From Telopea speciosissima (lineage: Eukaryota > Streptophyta > Magnoliopsida > Proteales > Proteaceae): a stretch of 64,000 nt of DNA. Under the pieces are notes generated by a model that did not search any database, was not told the DNA's origin, and worked only from the letters and a program-made list of their open reading frames with translations. This document shows, piece by piece, positions 33,949 through 46,410 of the stretch. Position 1 is the stretch's first letter. Every line of letters starts with the position of its first letter. A program made the position numbers and the translations under genes. The stretch is taken from the NCBI RefSeq assembly GCF_018873765.1, contig NC_057926.1, forward strand, positions 46,677,043 to 46,741,042. The letters are read 5' to 3'.

Positions 33949-35217
33949 TCAAAGAGGGACAATCCAGTTACTCTGGTTTCCAACAGTTGAAGCAGCTGCT
34001 GGAATTGGGTTGAAGTAATGCTCCAACTCCAGGAAACCATTTGATGATACAATGGTAGAACCACTGTTATTACCACTCAAAAGAGGAGGACAATTTAAAG
34101 AAGCTGCAAAAGGATCTATATAATTTGTTGTCTTTCGAACTCCATCTACCCCAAAAAATGAGAATTCATCTGCACCTTCTTTGGCCTTGAATTCATCATC
34201 AAAGACAACCCAATTCTGGGTTACTATGGTCTTCGACGTATTATCTAGATCCTCCTGTTTTTCAGCGGATGGATTATCTACCGGTACGATAGCTTTCTCA
34301 TCGCCATTGTAGCTTTCATTGATCTTCTTCTCTGAAACTTTTCCATTTATCATTTGCTCGAGAACTCGAATATCTTCTTCTGGGATCTGCTCAACTCTGG
34401 GGAATTCAGATGCATTAAGAACCCCAAAATCTTTACAGAACTCAAAATACAAAGAGAGTTCTTCTCCTTGTGATGCCGCCTTCTGCAGAACACGAAGAGC
34501 CATAGAAGCCTCTACCTTACCAGCATTAAAAATTCCTAGAAGAACTCCAGCGATACCACGACACGTTCTGCTATAAATATCGAAGATCTCAATAACAATG
34601 CAATCCATAGCTTCAAGAATGAGACAAACATTCATCCCAGCTGCACGAGGCTTAATCTGGATAAGCATATCCAGCAATGTCTGCAATCTTTGCAATTCAA
34701 CAAGCACTTTCACCATAGACACATCTACATCTTTCTCATCTTTTAGATCATCAAGAGGTGCATCACAGCTTAAGAAGAAAGATCTCTTATCAAGATAAGC
34801 AAAATAAGCACGAACAAAAGCATTAAACCCCCAAGATTGCGCAGATTTTGAATGACCATCTGTAAAATTAGAAAGATCAAATGGTAATCGACCAATCCTT
34901 CTAAGAGCTGGAACATTACAGCAAAAGATTCCATGTAAGAGCATTAAACCCTTGATCACAACAATCCAGCTTCGAGTCTTCTCCATTCGTTTCGTAAGAG
35001 CCCAGATAAAGGGTTTGATGAAAGAGGAAGAGGTACGTACCCAAGCAAAGACTCTCTGTGTATTCTTATAATCGACAGATAATTCATCATGGCTGGTGGC
35101 TTTGATAAGAGCCGATTCAAGATCTGGGTTTCGAAAAGAGGTTCTTCTTGATAGCTTTGCAAGACAAATACTGTTATTGTCTTTCAAGATCGCAGAAGCC
35201 CTTTCCCACAATCTCAT
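33949..35217 (-). CDS. Putative clathrin assembly protein (ANTH domain, AP180/PICALM-like)
   Basis: A 422-residue intronless gene. Residues about 28-290 form an ANTH domain (ESALIKATSHDELSVDYKN, WALTKRMEKTRSWIVVIKGL, MLLHGIFCC), which in this family binds PI(4,5)P2 and helps nucleate clathrin coats at the plasma membrane or trans-Golgi. The helical core continues through YFAYLDKRSFF and GMNVCLILEAMDCIVIEIF. The less structured tail has DPF at residues 368-370, a typical adaptor-binding motif, plus EEDIRVLEQMI. The length and intronless structure fit the short plant subgroup related to Arabidopsis At1g25240 and At1g68110. The start at MRLWERASAILKD matches the family N terminus. No frameshift is seen. 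The cargo is not predictable from sequence. Confidence 0.92.
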   Translation of the reverse strand: MRLWERASAILKDNNSICLAKLSRRTSFRNPDLESALIKATSHDELSVDYKNTQRVFAWVRTSSSFIKPFIWALTKRMEKTRSWIVVIKGLMLLHGIFCCNVPALRRIGRLPFDLSNFTDGHSKSAQSWGFNAFVRAYFAYLDKRSFFLSCDAPLDDLKDEKDVDVSMVKVLVELQRLQTLLDMLIQIKPRAAGMNVCLILEAMDCIVIEIFDIYSRTCRGIAGVLLGIFNAGKVEASMALRVLQKAASQGEELSLYFEFCKDFGVLNASEFPRVEQIPEEDIRVLEQMINGKVSEKKINESYNGDEKAIVPVDNPSAEKQEDLDNTSKTIVTQNWVVFDDEFKAKEGADEFSFFGVDGVRKTTNYIDPFAASLNCPPLLSGNNSGSTIVSSNGFLELEHYFNPIPAAASTVGNQSNWIVPL

Positions 35218-38200
35218 CTCTGCAGGGGAACCTTGTCTTACTCTTCCTCTTTGTTAATGGAGAACAGAAGTTCTTAGCTACTCATTTGTTTCCTCCGTTT
35301 CTTAAGCATTTCTTCAATGGAAAGATCCAGAGAAGGGAGGGGAGGGGGGTTTCTGGATTCTGGATTCTGGATTCTGTATTCACACCTAAAATCATAAAAT
35401 AATTTTACTGCCGGCCAAGATTGTTAAAGTGTTCATGAAAGGGTATTGAAGATGTCAAAGGGTCGTTATGCCGTTGATGAGGCTGTCATGAGACCCACGA
35501 AGGACGGTGGGGTCTAAAATAGAATAGACATTGGAGTAGGGTATTTTTGTAATTTGACAGATTATCTATGGGTGATGATATGCCACGTGTTCTCATGATA
35601 GAGGTGTGATTGTTTGTTTTGGTCGGTTTGTTAGTTTAATTATTGGTGGGTGAGCATTTCTACTTATATTTTTGGAATTTTGCATATTTAAGGATTTGCC
35701 ACCAATTTCTTATTTGTTTTTTAATTCTTCCTTGATTGTAGCTTAGCGTGAACCTACCGCGTGTAGGTTGAGGGTTGGACTTCAAAGTTTAGAGCTCTCT
35801 CACTCTGTGTCATTTTCTGAGGATATAGGGAAAATATTTTACCTGGCAGCGTGGCTCCTGAATGTGAAAAATCTTGCCCCTGTTTATGATTGGCCCATGC
35901 ACTTGTGCAGGACCCATGCTGCCAAACAGAGATCCAAGTCTTCTCACCACCAATATTGGACCAAGGGAGCAATCCAAGTCTTGGATTCCTGATCAATGGG
36001 TTCAGTCATAGTATGGGGGGGCTTCCAAAAGGAGGGGAAAGGAGTCAAAACCACTGGAAAGGCTAGAATCCAGGGATCTGTTCATGGGTTAATAGATCTT
36101 CCATGCCCAACCCTCATAACTAGGCTTTTTAAGATAAGATCTTCTTTAGCTTAAAAAATTGATTTCCAACCCCAAGACCCGGAAGGAGAGAGCGAGAGGA
36201 ATGGAGGAACATCGTTATTGAGAAATATTTGGATTTGGGAGAGAATGCTACTTGGTTGTGTGGCTCCTACACCAACACAAGGATCAATGGGAGAGCACAC
36301 CAGACATCCAACATAGGGGGGATGTGATCATTTTGCCACCCCTATGTCTGGGTTAGTTGGATTGTTGGGGGTCTTCATGGGTTTTAACTTCTAGGTTCCT
36401 TTTATAAGAAAAAAATCTTTAAAGTAAAAGATTTTATTTTATATGATTTTTATTAGAAACAAATGGAGCCTTAGGAACATTTTATGAGATTGGGAGATTT
36501 TGTAAGGCTAGAAGAATGAAATAGAGAAGAAATGAAACAGGAGGAAGAATGGAGTTATTAATTATTCACTCAAAATCCTTCTCACAACTTGTGATGGATG
36601 CATGTAACAAAATATGAATAATGTAAATTATGTGGTTCAACTTGTTAGTCTCTTAAATTTTAAAAAAGGGAACATTTTCTTGTGTACAATTTACCCAACA
36701 CAAATTATTTATGTTTTATATATTGACATCTTTCCCTGGTATTTTCAGTCGTTTATTTTTTTTTTCAAAATTTAATGAATTTTCAAAGATGTATAATACT
36801 CATACGACAACAACAACTTACCCTTATCTCAACCAAATGGGGGTCTGCTAAAGATATATAATACTCATGGCTGATTTTATTCAAATTTGATAAATAATCA
36901 AGATACATTAAGGCTTCGTTGTGGATAAAATTTAGGCCTAAATGATTTGCCACATGACAAATATCAGGTTTGACCACCTAACATCCTATGGTCGGACTGA
37001 CCAAGAGACTGGCTCCCTTTTATAGAAAAAAGACAACAAATTTTTTTTAAACTCATCTTTCTTTAATAGAAGAGGGCTAAATGCAATGCATTTGTGAAGG
37101 TGTACATGATAACCTAATATAACAATTTTTTGAGTTCACTTAGTGGAGGTCCTAACCATGGTTCTAATTATCGGTATCGGATCAGGCGTATGAGTATCCC
37201 GATATCAATACCTGCCTAATCTGGTATCAGTGGAACGGTTCTTATTGGGTAAAATTATTCAGAAATGAATTTTTTTTATTTATTTATTGAAGTTCAAGTA
37301 CAAAACCATCAGATTTGGCTCGATACGACCAATCCATATTTATATAGGCCAAAAAGGAAACATTCCCGATATCTTGATTTAAATACAACAGGTCCTAACC
37401 ATGGAGGACAAACAAAATCTTGGAGGTTTGGTTGTTGCATTCAGTAACTTCGAGGTCACTTATATCTTTAGAAACTCAAATTTTGTAACTCATCGTTTGG
37501 CTTGATTTGCAGTCATGTCCTCAATGTTATTGGTGAAGTTTGATTTTGGTCCAGAAAGTGCAGTTGAGATCTTTGGAGGGTCATTTCAGCCTCGAAACAA
37601 CCTCGAATTGCTGAAAAATGGCATACATCATTGTCAAAGGCATGAGTTGTGTTGGGCTCGTCGAGATCTTTGAAACAGTATATTTTGAGATATATGTTAT
37701 GTTTTGATCTGACTCTGTCTAGTTTGGCATTTTTGGATCTGGGGGCATTTCTGTACTTTCTCGGATTAGAGCTTCTCTATATAATGTTCTTATCTCTAGG
37801 AAGACTGTAAAAAAAACGAAGGGTTTGGAACATTTCCAAAAGATAATGAAATCTGTTCTATTGTTTAGCTGTTAACGTAGCTTCTCATCTTGGGGGTGAA
37901 CCACATAAATCTTTGATGTTGTGTGTTGTGTGCTTTTCTCGTTTTCTTTTGTAAATCACCATTGTGGACGTTGTTTTCTTAACACTCAATATCACAGGAC
38001 TGGGGGGTTCATGGGTTCAATCTATTACATAACGTATTTCCACTGTAATTGAGATCCTAATCTTTGTAGTCTTTACTGCTTCCTTTGAACAATAAAATTT
38101 GACCTTTGATGGCTACTTCTATCAAAAACACAAAACACTGACTTTCTTATAGTAATGCAGTAAGAGGGTTGACTTCAAAACTAAGATGATACACTAATAT

Positions 38201-38794
38201 AATAGAGATACAAGGAATTTAAGGAATTAAGTGGGTCTAACTCGGTTTTAATCTTGAAAATGTCTGTATACCCAAAGGTTAAGGGTCGCAATCCTTGACC
38301 TGACTTGGTGCAACCAAACCTGTAGGTTCTTTTCAGGGTTTGGCTTAGCAATAAGTCAACATTTTGATGGTCAAAACCAAACTGTGGTAGGCCTTCCCAC
38401 CTCACAGTTTCCATCCCTAGTAGGACCTCCAGACAAGGGTATCAACACTGACTCTCACCAGACCTGCACAAGTGGCCTAACAGTGGACCTTCCCCTTTAC
38501 TTTTTTGTGGTTTAGGTTGGTTGACTTCTACATGATCAATAATCAAGATTGCCATGGGAGGTAAGCCATATATTTTCAAACAAAATCTGGAATGCCTGAA
38601 AGAATGGAAAAGAGCTGTCACATAAAAGAAAGCTTGGAAAACAGTAATCTTGCTGCTATGGGTTTCAAGCAAAAACTGGTGTATGGGTGGAAGGATTGAA
38701 AAGAGCTGTTAGGAAAAAGAAAATTAGAAAAAAGTTGCAACGGAATGTTTCACTAGTCTACATGGATGTGTCAACTATATACACGAGGATGAAT
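35218..38794. other. Intergenic repeats
   Basis: 35,218-35,400 is probably the ANTH gene's leader, with GGATTCT repeats at 35,353-35,376. 36,806-36,850 is a short RTE-tail-like fragment (minus orientation). 37,690-38,100 looks like a copia LTR in plus orientation (GAACCACATAAATCTTTG block), without a partner. No gene is supported in the rest. Confidence 0.4.
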
Positions 38795-38981
38795 CTACAA
38801 AATAATCTCGAATGTCTTGCACGCCTCACAATGCATGTACAATGCAGTTATATCAAATCTAGTCTCTATGCGGAACTTGGGAGTCAATTTGCATCCCCTA
38901 TCAAGATGTTCTGTGTGGGCCTCTGCTAGACGGTCTCGCAAAATATCCAAATTAACCTGACAAGAAATGAATATGAGTTAT

Positions 38982-39021
<40 letters not shown>

Positions 39022-41435
39022 CAGTTCAAATCACATCATTGAAACTGTTAATTTTTTCTTCTCTTAAGCTTCTAGATTAATCTTCAAAATGGAGAAAAGA
39101 AAGAAAAAAAAAGAGACAAGGTGCTTGATTTTAGTAATACAAGTCACATAAATGAATAACCACAGTTTTGATTCATGATCAGAAGGCAGATAATTAGATA
39201 ACAACTGGCTCACATGGCCACATTAATCATTTTGAAACGGAAAGAACTGTAGGAGGGGATATCAAACAATGAGTACAGATAGTATCACCTCATTGCCTAT
39301 ATTGAGTTGAAGCTCACAAAGGGTACAGTATATAGAATGACGATTCTCTTGCAACTTTCCCTGTTTACAGACGGGACACCAAATCTCCTGGCTTGCCTAC
39401 CACATCAGATTATCACTCATTTTTCAAAAAGGAAAACAATAAAATTACCAAAAAACAAAGAGGAAAACAATAAATGTAAATATTGTAACTGGAAGACAGA
39501 GGCCTGGGATGCTTAATTGGGTGGAGGGGATGAAAAGCTATTTTCCGACCTTAATTTTCCACTCCAAATTAAAGGCAATAAGTGAAATTAACATTAACAG
39601 ATAAACAGAAAAGAAAGAAAATTAATTGTACTATTAACATCACTGACTCTATATACCCCGAGTAACGAAACAATTTTTTTTACCAATCCTTAGGCTCTGG
39701 TTATTTCAACCGATTGTTTTGCAAGAATTGTCTTAACAAGAAAAAGAAATTTGTATAGGGATGAGAAAAACAGAAAAAATATATATATTTATTATACTGA
39801 AATAAAAGAGAGAGTGTCCCAGTGCATGAGGCTCCCATTACTGCAGGGTATGGGAGGGGGGCAAATGTACACAGCCTTACCCCTGCTTTGGAAAACGACT
39901 TCCAGTTTATTTTCTGTAGTCCCCCCCCCCCCCCTGAGAAAAAAATTTTGTGGTGATAATTTGGTCACTCGTTATAATTGCCATCCTTTGAGCATAGTTT
40001 TCCCATCATATTGTTGGATTATTTTACTCGACCAACCATGGCAAAAATGGCAGATCAGCCTTATAATGTATTTATAAACTGAAAATAAACTCCTACTAAA
40101 ACTATGTAAGTTGAAATCAAACTCCTATTAGGACTAGGAACACAGTTATTAGCTATTACAACTACTTAATTAGACTATTCCTATTAGAACTAGGAAAGAA
40201 AAGAAAGAAAATTAATTGTGCTATTAAGCTTCCACGACTTGTAGAACTCAGCCAAAGTTGTCTGGTTAGATAGACCCATGAACCTGATCCAATTGGGGCC
40301 AGGTGCTTGCTGGTTTGAGTGGTCCATTCTACTTCAGGGAGGGGAAGGTTGAACATTTTATGGAACCTCATCTCTAAAAGAATGTGTTTACAGGCACTGA
40401 TACACCTTATCATGTGTGCTGATGTACTGCATTAATAAATTATTAATAAATAAAGGTTGTGTAACGGATCCCTGTCCTATTAGATTTTATTTTTCTCTTC
40501 CATCTTTCTCTCATCTCTTCGTCTCCAATCGATTCTGCACTATTTCAGTGTTTCATGGTATTAGAGCAATGATCTAGGGCAGACCACCATTCTTTTCTGA
40601 TTTTTCTTCCCAGAAAATCCTATTGATTTTTGTCTTTTATTCCCTTGTGAGGCCACAACCGATCATCTCTCTTTTCATCTATTTTCTGTGCTGCAATGCA
40701 ATGGTTGCAGGCTGTGTATGTGGAATTTATCCTTCAGTAGTCAGTATTGAGGTACATTATTCATTTGAAAATAACAGACTAAAAGGTAATACTAATAAAT
40801 GTTTGTAAAGCTTCTTATTGCTTGTGCATGACTTTTCCCCCTTTTTTGTATAGGCCTTGTCTTTATAGCAATACAAAGTTTCTCTTATCTATCTTCCCAC
40901 CCCTCCCCAAAATATAATAATAATAAATAAATAAAAAAGAACTGGTGCAAAACTCAAGCCTTCAGGACTTATAATATATTAGAAATCTAAACCAATCTGC
41001 AGAACACAATGAGCAAGAACAAATATATTGCATCTGTAGACATATAATAACTTAATTGTGTGTGCATACCTGACCATCACTCAGCTGCATATGCTCCAAT
41101 ACTGCATGAGCTAAGTAGTCAGCTTCTTTGTCTTCCCAAGTTCCATCATATTCTTCCAGCTCTGCAGAAAGCTACTTCAATCACTTAAACTCAAGAGGAG
41201 AGAGTAGCAAACATGTATATTTTGGCAAAGATATATCATCAAATTTAACAATAAGGCAAGTTATGTTGCATTACTGAAACTAATTTACATCAAAGCTTCC
41301 AACAAGTTTAAACGGAACATTAGAAATTTCATATAACTAAGGAGCAAAGAAAACCCTTAGGTATTGCTCCTGTGTCAGAATCATGGTACTAGTTAAGCCC
41401 AAAAAATTCCATGATAAGAACTTTTTCTTTTATCT

Positions 41436-41466
<31 letters not shown>

Positions 41467-43662
41467 GGGGGGGGTGGGGGAGAGGGGGTGTGGGAGGAGG
41501 TGAGAATGAACACTAACAATAAGTAGATTATCAACATATGAAGAACTAAAAAGTAAAGAGGTCAAGCTGACATGCAGGAAAGGACTAATGAACATAACGT
41601 TTTGTAGGAAACTAGAAAATAACATTTGGTAGGAAACAAGGTGAAATTTTCTGAAAATATGTAAACAACAACGAATCTAAGAAACCATTTTTCTCCTAGT
41701 TAGACTAAAAAATATAATGATTCCAATGAATTAATTTTTAGGTATAAGTACCATATTGCAACAGTAAGGTTACTCCAATGCGACCTAGTGGTTGTGGGTT
41801 CAAGTCGGGAAACAGCCTCTCCGCGAAGCAGGGGTAAGGCTGTGTACATTATGACCCTCCCCAGACCCCGCAGTGATGTGAGCCTCGTGCACTGGGTATG
41901 CCCTTTTATGTACCATATTGCAACAAAGAAACAAGTACATAAAATGAGGGTTTTGGAGATGATGATTGTTGAGGTGTATGAGTGGCAAGAGTAGGAAGAA
42001 TAAAATTAGATATCAAGACACTCTAGGGTACTAAGAAATTGCACCAATTGGTGACAAGAGGTCGGTTGAGATGGCTTGGATCTCTGTACAAGGATCAGTA
42101 AATCAATGATTGCACTGCTTTGGACTCATATTGTGCAAATTGAAGGTGGTAAAAAGATTAGGAGAAGTCTAAAGATGAAATGGGTTGAAGTTGTTAAAAT
42201 TAAAATTATACGAAGCCTTATGAGTTAACAGCTTCAATGACTCTAAATAGAATTGAATGGTGAGAAAGAATTCAGTAGTTGATACTAATTAGTAATTAGT
42301 CTCAGTAAGGCTTAATTGCGTTGAGTTGAAGGTATCATAATCCATAACATGTAGAATGGTCCTCCCATAATGTGATGACCTAATTGGACATATTCTTGTA
42401 GTAAAGCAACCACAGAACTCATCTAAACTAAACTATGCCCTCTCCCAGCTAAATGGGGTTGGCAAAACAGAAAGAAGAAACCTTATGCTCAGAAGCTAAA
42501 TTAAAAAAGCCATAACATTTACCTCTACTAGTCGGTTCCTCCCTCAGATTTTCATAAAATATACTTTGCAGTTCTAACATTATCTTTTCACATTCACCTT
42601 CATTTGACTGAGAAGAACTGTAAACACCATCATATTCCCACAGAGTATCATTGTCCGCAATAGCACAAGTTGAGATTTCAATGTCACCATCCAAAGATGG
42701 GTCTTTTATTTTTCTCAGTTCCTCGGAAACAATGTCTCTGAAAGCAGATTCTATAATTTCCTACAACCAAATAACGATATAAGTAAATTACAGGATGTGA
42801 CGAAGAAAAATGACTACAAAAAGAACCCTACACGGGGAGAACACATAATGAAGGACCAAGATGAGTGATATCAAAGTTGGAGAAATGGCTAACAGCAAAA
42901 GAGAAACAACAGGAGTAATAGATAATAAGAGTATATGCAGAAAAACAATGCAGATGATGAGAATAGAGAACACAAGACCTAAAAAAACAAATTTCTGTTC
43001 CCAGAATCCTAAAAGGACCATTCATCTAAGAATAGCAGTAGAGTTAGTTAGAAAGCATATACAAAATAACAGAGAATCTGAAAGTCCCACTACCTGCCAT
43101 AAACTGAAAAACTAAAATTTGCTTCAGAAAACAAGCTGGACTAAGCATTTGTCCAACTTCTAGGTTGGTAACGAAAAAGGGAAAAATGTCAATAATAAAA
43201 CCTTTTTATTCACAGATGATTCCACGGGTAATCTCATTTTCCAAAGCAAGCGGGTGCGGTCCTCCTTTATCCTTCTGAAACAATTCTCCCGCAGCTGCAA
43301 CCAACAAAAGAATATTCATCAAACGCAATCCAAAAGCAGAATCTAAAACCTCCACTAATGCCAAAAACAAGAATTCTGAAAAGTGTCTCAATCAAAAAGT
43401 GGAGTTAACTAGGATGACTTGGAATCCAACAATATTTGTAGAAAGGAGTAAACGAAATTGAAGTGAAATAACAGAGGAGTGGGAGGGAGCCCAATTGAAG
43501 TAGGAAAAAAAATATTATCAAATTCAGGATTGTCACAAAGCCAAAGATACGAGTGAAAGAAAATGAAGCAAGCAAGAGATGTAAGGAGAGGATGATTACC
43601 TTTTCCTTCCAATTGGATTGATGGGCTTTCACAGGAAGCCTATTGGGTAGACGATCCTCCAT
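38795..43662 (-). CDS. RPA-interacting protein (RIP), six exons
   Basis: Exons in transcription order: 43,662-43,600; 43,294-43,202; 42,760-42,523; 41,161-41,070; 39,387-39,289; 38,956-38,795. All introns are GT-AG and the sum is 747 nt, giving 248 residues. The N terminus NWKEKLRENCFRRIKEDR and LLWKMR is the RPA_interact_N motif. The middle has AFRDIVSEELRKI, LWEYDG and an acidic ELEEYDGTWEDKEADYLA. The C terminus is a zinc-binding module: C166, C169, C183 and C186 (WCPVCKQGKLQENRHSIYC), then HCEACKTFEI with C238 and C241, near the natural stop. In animals RPAIN/RIP-alpha binds replication protein A and mediates its nuclear import; the plant role is inferred. Intron 4 (39,388-41,069) and intron 3 (41,162-42,522) hold SINE, RTE and copia fragments. 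The start is the only methionine before the conserved NWKEK. Confidence 0.93.
38986..39020. repeat. (TA)n microsatellite in the last RIP intron
   Basis: About 17 TA units, 30 bp from the acceptor of the final exon. Confidence 0.9.
39816..39905 (-). mobile_element. Diverged Au-type SINE fragment
   Basis: On the minus strand it reads GCAGGGGTAAGGCTGTGTAC followed by GGGAGCCTCATGCACTGGG, the same body as the SINE at 41,764-41,909 but with many substitutions and no clear duplication. It lies in RIP intron 4. Confidence 0.65.
40440..40570 (+). mobile_element. Copia LTR end and primer-binding site remnant
   Basis: An LTR-like sequence ends in TTTCA at 40,555. It is followed by TGGTATTAGAGCA, a one-base variant of the initiator-tRNA primer-binding site, and a pyrimidine-rich leader. 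No coding domains follow within this RIP intron. Confidence 0.5.
41435..41490. repeat. Poly(T)/poly(G) low-complexity tract
   Basis: A T run of about 27 bases followed by a G-rich stretch in a RIP intron. Confidence 0.85.
41764..41909 (+). mobile_element. Au-type SINE with 16-bp target-site duplication
   Basis: A 146-bp element with pol III promoter-like boxes (GTGGTTGTGGGTTCAAGTC, B box). The body AAACAGCCTCTCCGCGAAGC and GGGGTAAGGCTGTGTACATT matches the Au SINE family, with the characteristic end GTGCACTGGGTATGCCCTTTT. GTACCATATTGCAACA at 41,748-41,763 is repeated exactly at 41,910-41,925. It sits in RIP intron 3. Confidence 0.93.
41965..42340 (+). mobile_element. Decayed RTE LINE 3' fragment
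   Basis: Broken frames resemble the RTE C terminus (EVYEWQE, then IVQIEGGKKIRRSLKMKW). A diverged TAAGGCTTAATTGCGTTGAG tail lies near 42,307. It is older and more mutated than the copy at 16,613-17,451. Confidence 0.55.
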
Positions 43663-46410
43663 TAATTTACGTCCTAGAACTCTGAAATTTATCGGTTTTC
43701 AGGTCGCATAATCCGAAATTGGGGTTTATTTTCCAGTTCCAATTGAACAGATTCAAACAGTCCGAGAAAATATAACGAATTCGAAGGCAAGACTGGTAGA
43801 CTTTGAACTCAGAAATCAGAAAGCCAGTGAAAAGTGGCTATTCTTTCCCGCCAAAGAAGGTAGCAGAGAAGAAAAGGTGGATTCGGTTTCCTTCCCCACC
43901 TTTCCATTTGTAGGGTGACAAGAGCCTTCAAATTGGATTTGAAGGGACAATATGCTCCGTCTGATTCCACCCGGCTTAATCCAACCGTTGCCACCCAGCC
44001 CAACCCTGGTATTCACTGTTCAACGAAGCATCTATTATATGCCCAATGGGGTACCATCTAGTGTATGCCCGTTAGATTGGACCAGCGTGGAATCGGTTTC
44101 ATCCCATTTTCTTTTGTTTGGTAACGATTTCATTCCCTTTGGAGCTTTTAACATATTAGTCAAATACCTAACATTTAGTATCAGAGTCAAATCACGAGAC
44201 CAAGTAAGTTTTGCAAGGGTCTCACTACCAAACTCATCAAGTGTGTTTCTACTGAGGATTTGCAGTTCAAGTGTTAAGCTTCCTAATTGATCCGGCACGG
44301 CAAAGCTAAATTCCATCAAGTCAAAGTTTCCAACTTGAGGGCTGGGGGTTTTTAAGACCAAGTCCTGAAGATCCTCCCCCTCTCCCTAAGGGGGGATGAG
44401 TCGGAGAAAACTTGGGCACATTCAAAAAGCATCCAAGTTTGAAACATGTCAGACCTCAAAGGCAGGAGGTTCTTACTTGAATGAACAGATTTATATCTAA
44501 TTTTCTCTCTAACCTCACCTATTGTCCAAGCATTCTAGCTGGTTCAGCAATTAGAGCAGTTCATAACAAAGAATTAGGATGGAAATAACTAAAACCTCCA
44601 ATAGACTTGTATAGCATTAAAATGAAAATTGAGAATCTCTTTTTTAAGACCAGTGCCTTTCTAAACATTGTCGGCTGGGCTTCTAGTGAAAGATCAAAAT
44701 AATAAATTTCTGTCTATTTTAAGTGACCACAATAATGTAGTTTTCTGGACATGTGATACCAAATTTTGATGAACTTTTGAGGTTAGTTTGCTTCATGTTA
44801 TTGTCCAAGTTTTGGAATCTGTTGAATCTCTATTCTCTGCTCTTCTCTGTTTGCTCTCGTCTCAGGTAATTTTTCGTTCACTTCACCTAATCAATGTTTC
44901 CAGTTGGAATTGCTTACATTTCCTTGAACAAACAATCTATCTATTGCAGGTTTTGTACTTCCCTAGCTGGTTGCTCCCATCGGCATCAACTAGTCAGATC
45001 ACGAACAACTTCTTCTTGCCAGAAAATGTCATTCCTCTGTTTCGCTCAATTCAGAGTAGGAATCTATTGAAGCTAGTGGCTCAATTTGTAGCGAACTAAA
45101 AGAGGGATGGGAGAAATGGAGCACAGAGAGGGTGGATGTCCCAGTCGCTGCCGGGAATGGGAATAGCTGCATTGTTTCATCCACCAGACCACTGGCCCAA
45201 GTGCCAACCGACGAGTACCAACAACACAGAGAAGTTCTGGCCACGTTCGACTTTGGGAGGTAAAGACTAGAGAGGTTAGTAGTTCAAGTTAGCTAAGGGG
45301 TGGATAATGGCTAGTTCGCTGGCTGGGATAGGGAGGGAATGGATAGGCTGGGCTGGCAGCAGAGGTAGAACCTAGAGTACATTAATGTAAATTTACTATT
45401 TCGTCCTCTTATCTAAATAAATACAAGTTATGCTAAAGGGCAACTGAAATAAGGTCACAAATAGCAGGTTACAAACAGATGAACCCAAACACACTCCAAT
45501 GCCCCTTACAATCCCTGTTGGAATCCCCTTGCGTTTCTTGAATGCATCTTGAAACACCAAAATCCAGATATTCAGGAACAAAATGGTGGTTAAAATATAT
45601 ATAATAGATGCCACCCAGCTTCCCCAGCAGAAGGATCAAAGCTGCCATTGCAAACTAATACATCATGATCCTGAGAAGATAGGCTTAGATAACCTTCAAT
45701 GGATAAATAAGGTTTTGTGACAGCAACCAGTTCAGCATGATCAAGAAGAATATGCAAGTCAACAACCCAATGGTTAGAATTCAGACAAAACATACAGCTA
45801 AGGGGTTGGGAGATGAAAGCATAAACTAACATTGATTATGAGCTAGCCGAAGGAATTACAAGTAATGGAAACAGCAGCAAGGATTGTGTTTTTTCACTGT
45901 TATTAATGGAGTTATCATTTATGAAAGATTCAAAGAGATGGAAAAGAGGAGCTTAGAGAACTTCAGTTAGGCCTGGAGTCCATATATGCTTAAAAATTAC
46001 ATGATAAGTTTCATCACTTTGGTGAACTTATCATATTCCAAACTAAACCCTGGTTCCAAACAAAGCAGTACGCAATGCCCAATGAGGGTTATTTAAATAG
46101 ACTAAAGTTCAATAATGAAGGACCTGCAAGTAAAATACAAGTGAGACATGGCTTCTTCGGAAATGAATATTGATACTGCAACACCCCTCGTCCCAAAAAA
46201 ATTAAAGAAAGATTCAGAATATGATGGCAAGAAAGCTGAAAATTCATTGCTATCAATACTTGCTGTCTCTGAATAAATGAGATTAATAGAATGTTCTCCA
46301 GCCTAAAGGAGTCTGTCATTCTTTTGAGCCGTTCACTTAGAAATACTTCTCAGCACTAAAACTGCAACAAAATTTTGTCTCTGTCCCACTCAGACATCTC
46401 CCAGAAGGTC
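43663..46410. other. Intergenic region between the RIP and HISN1 genes
   Basis: 43,663-43,760 is probably the RIP 5' UTR. An open plus-strand frame at 44,788-45,099 and minus-strand frames at 44,035-44,361 and 45,590-45,832 have no recognisable motif and were not called as genes. The HISN1 3' UTR probably covers the last 200-300 bp. Confidence 0.4.
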
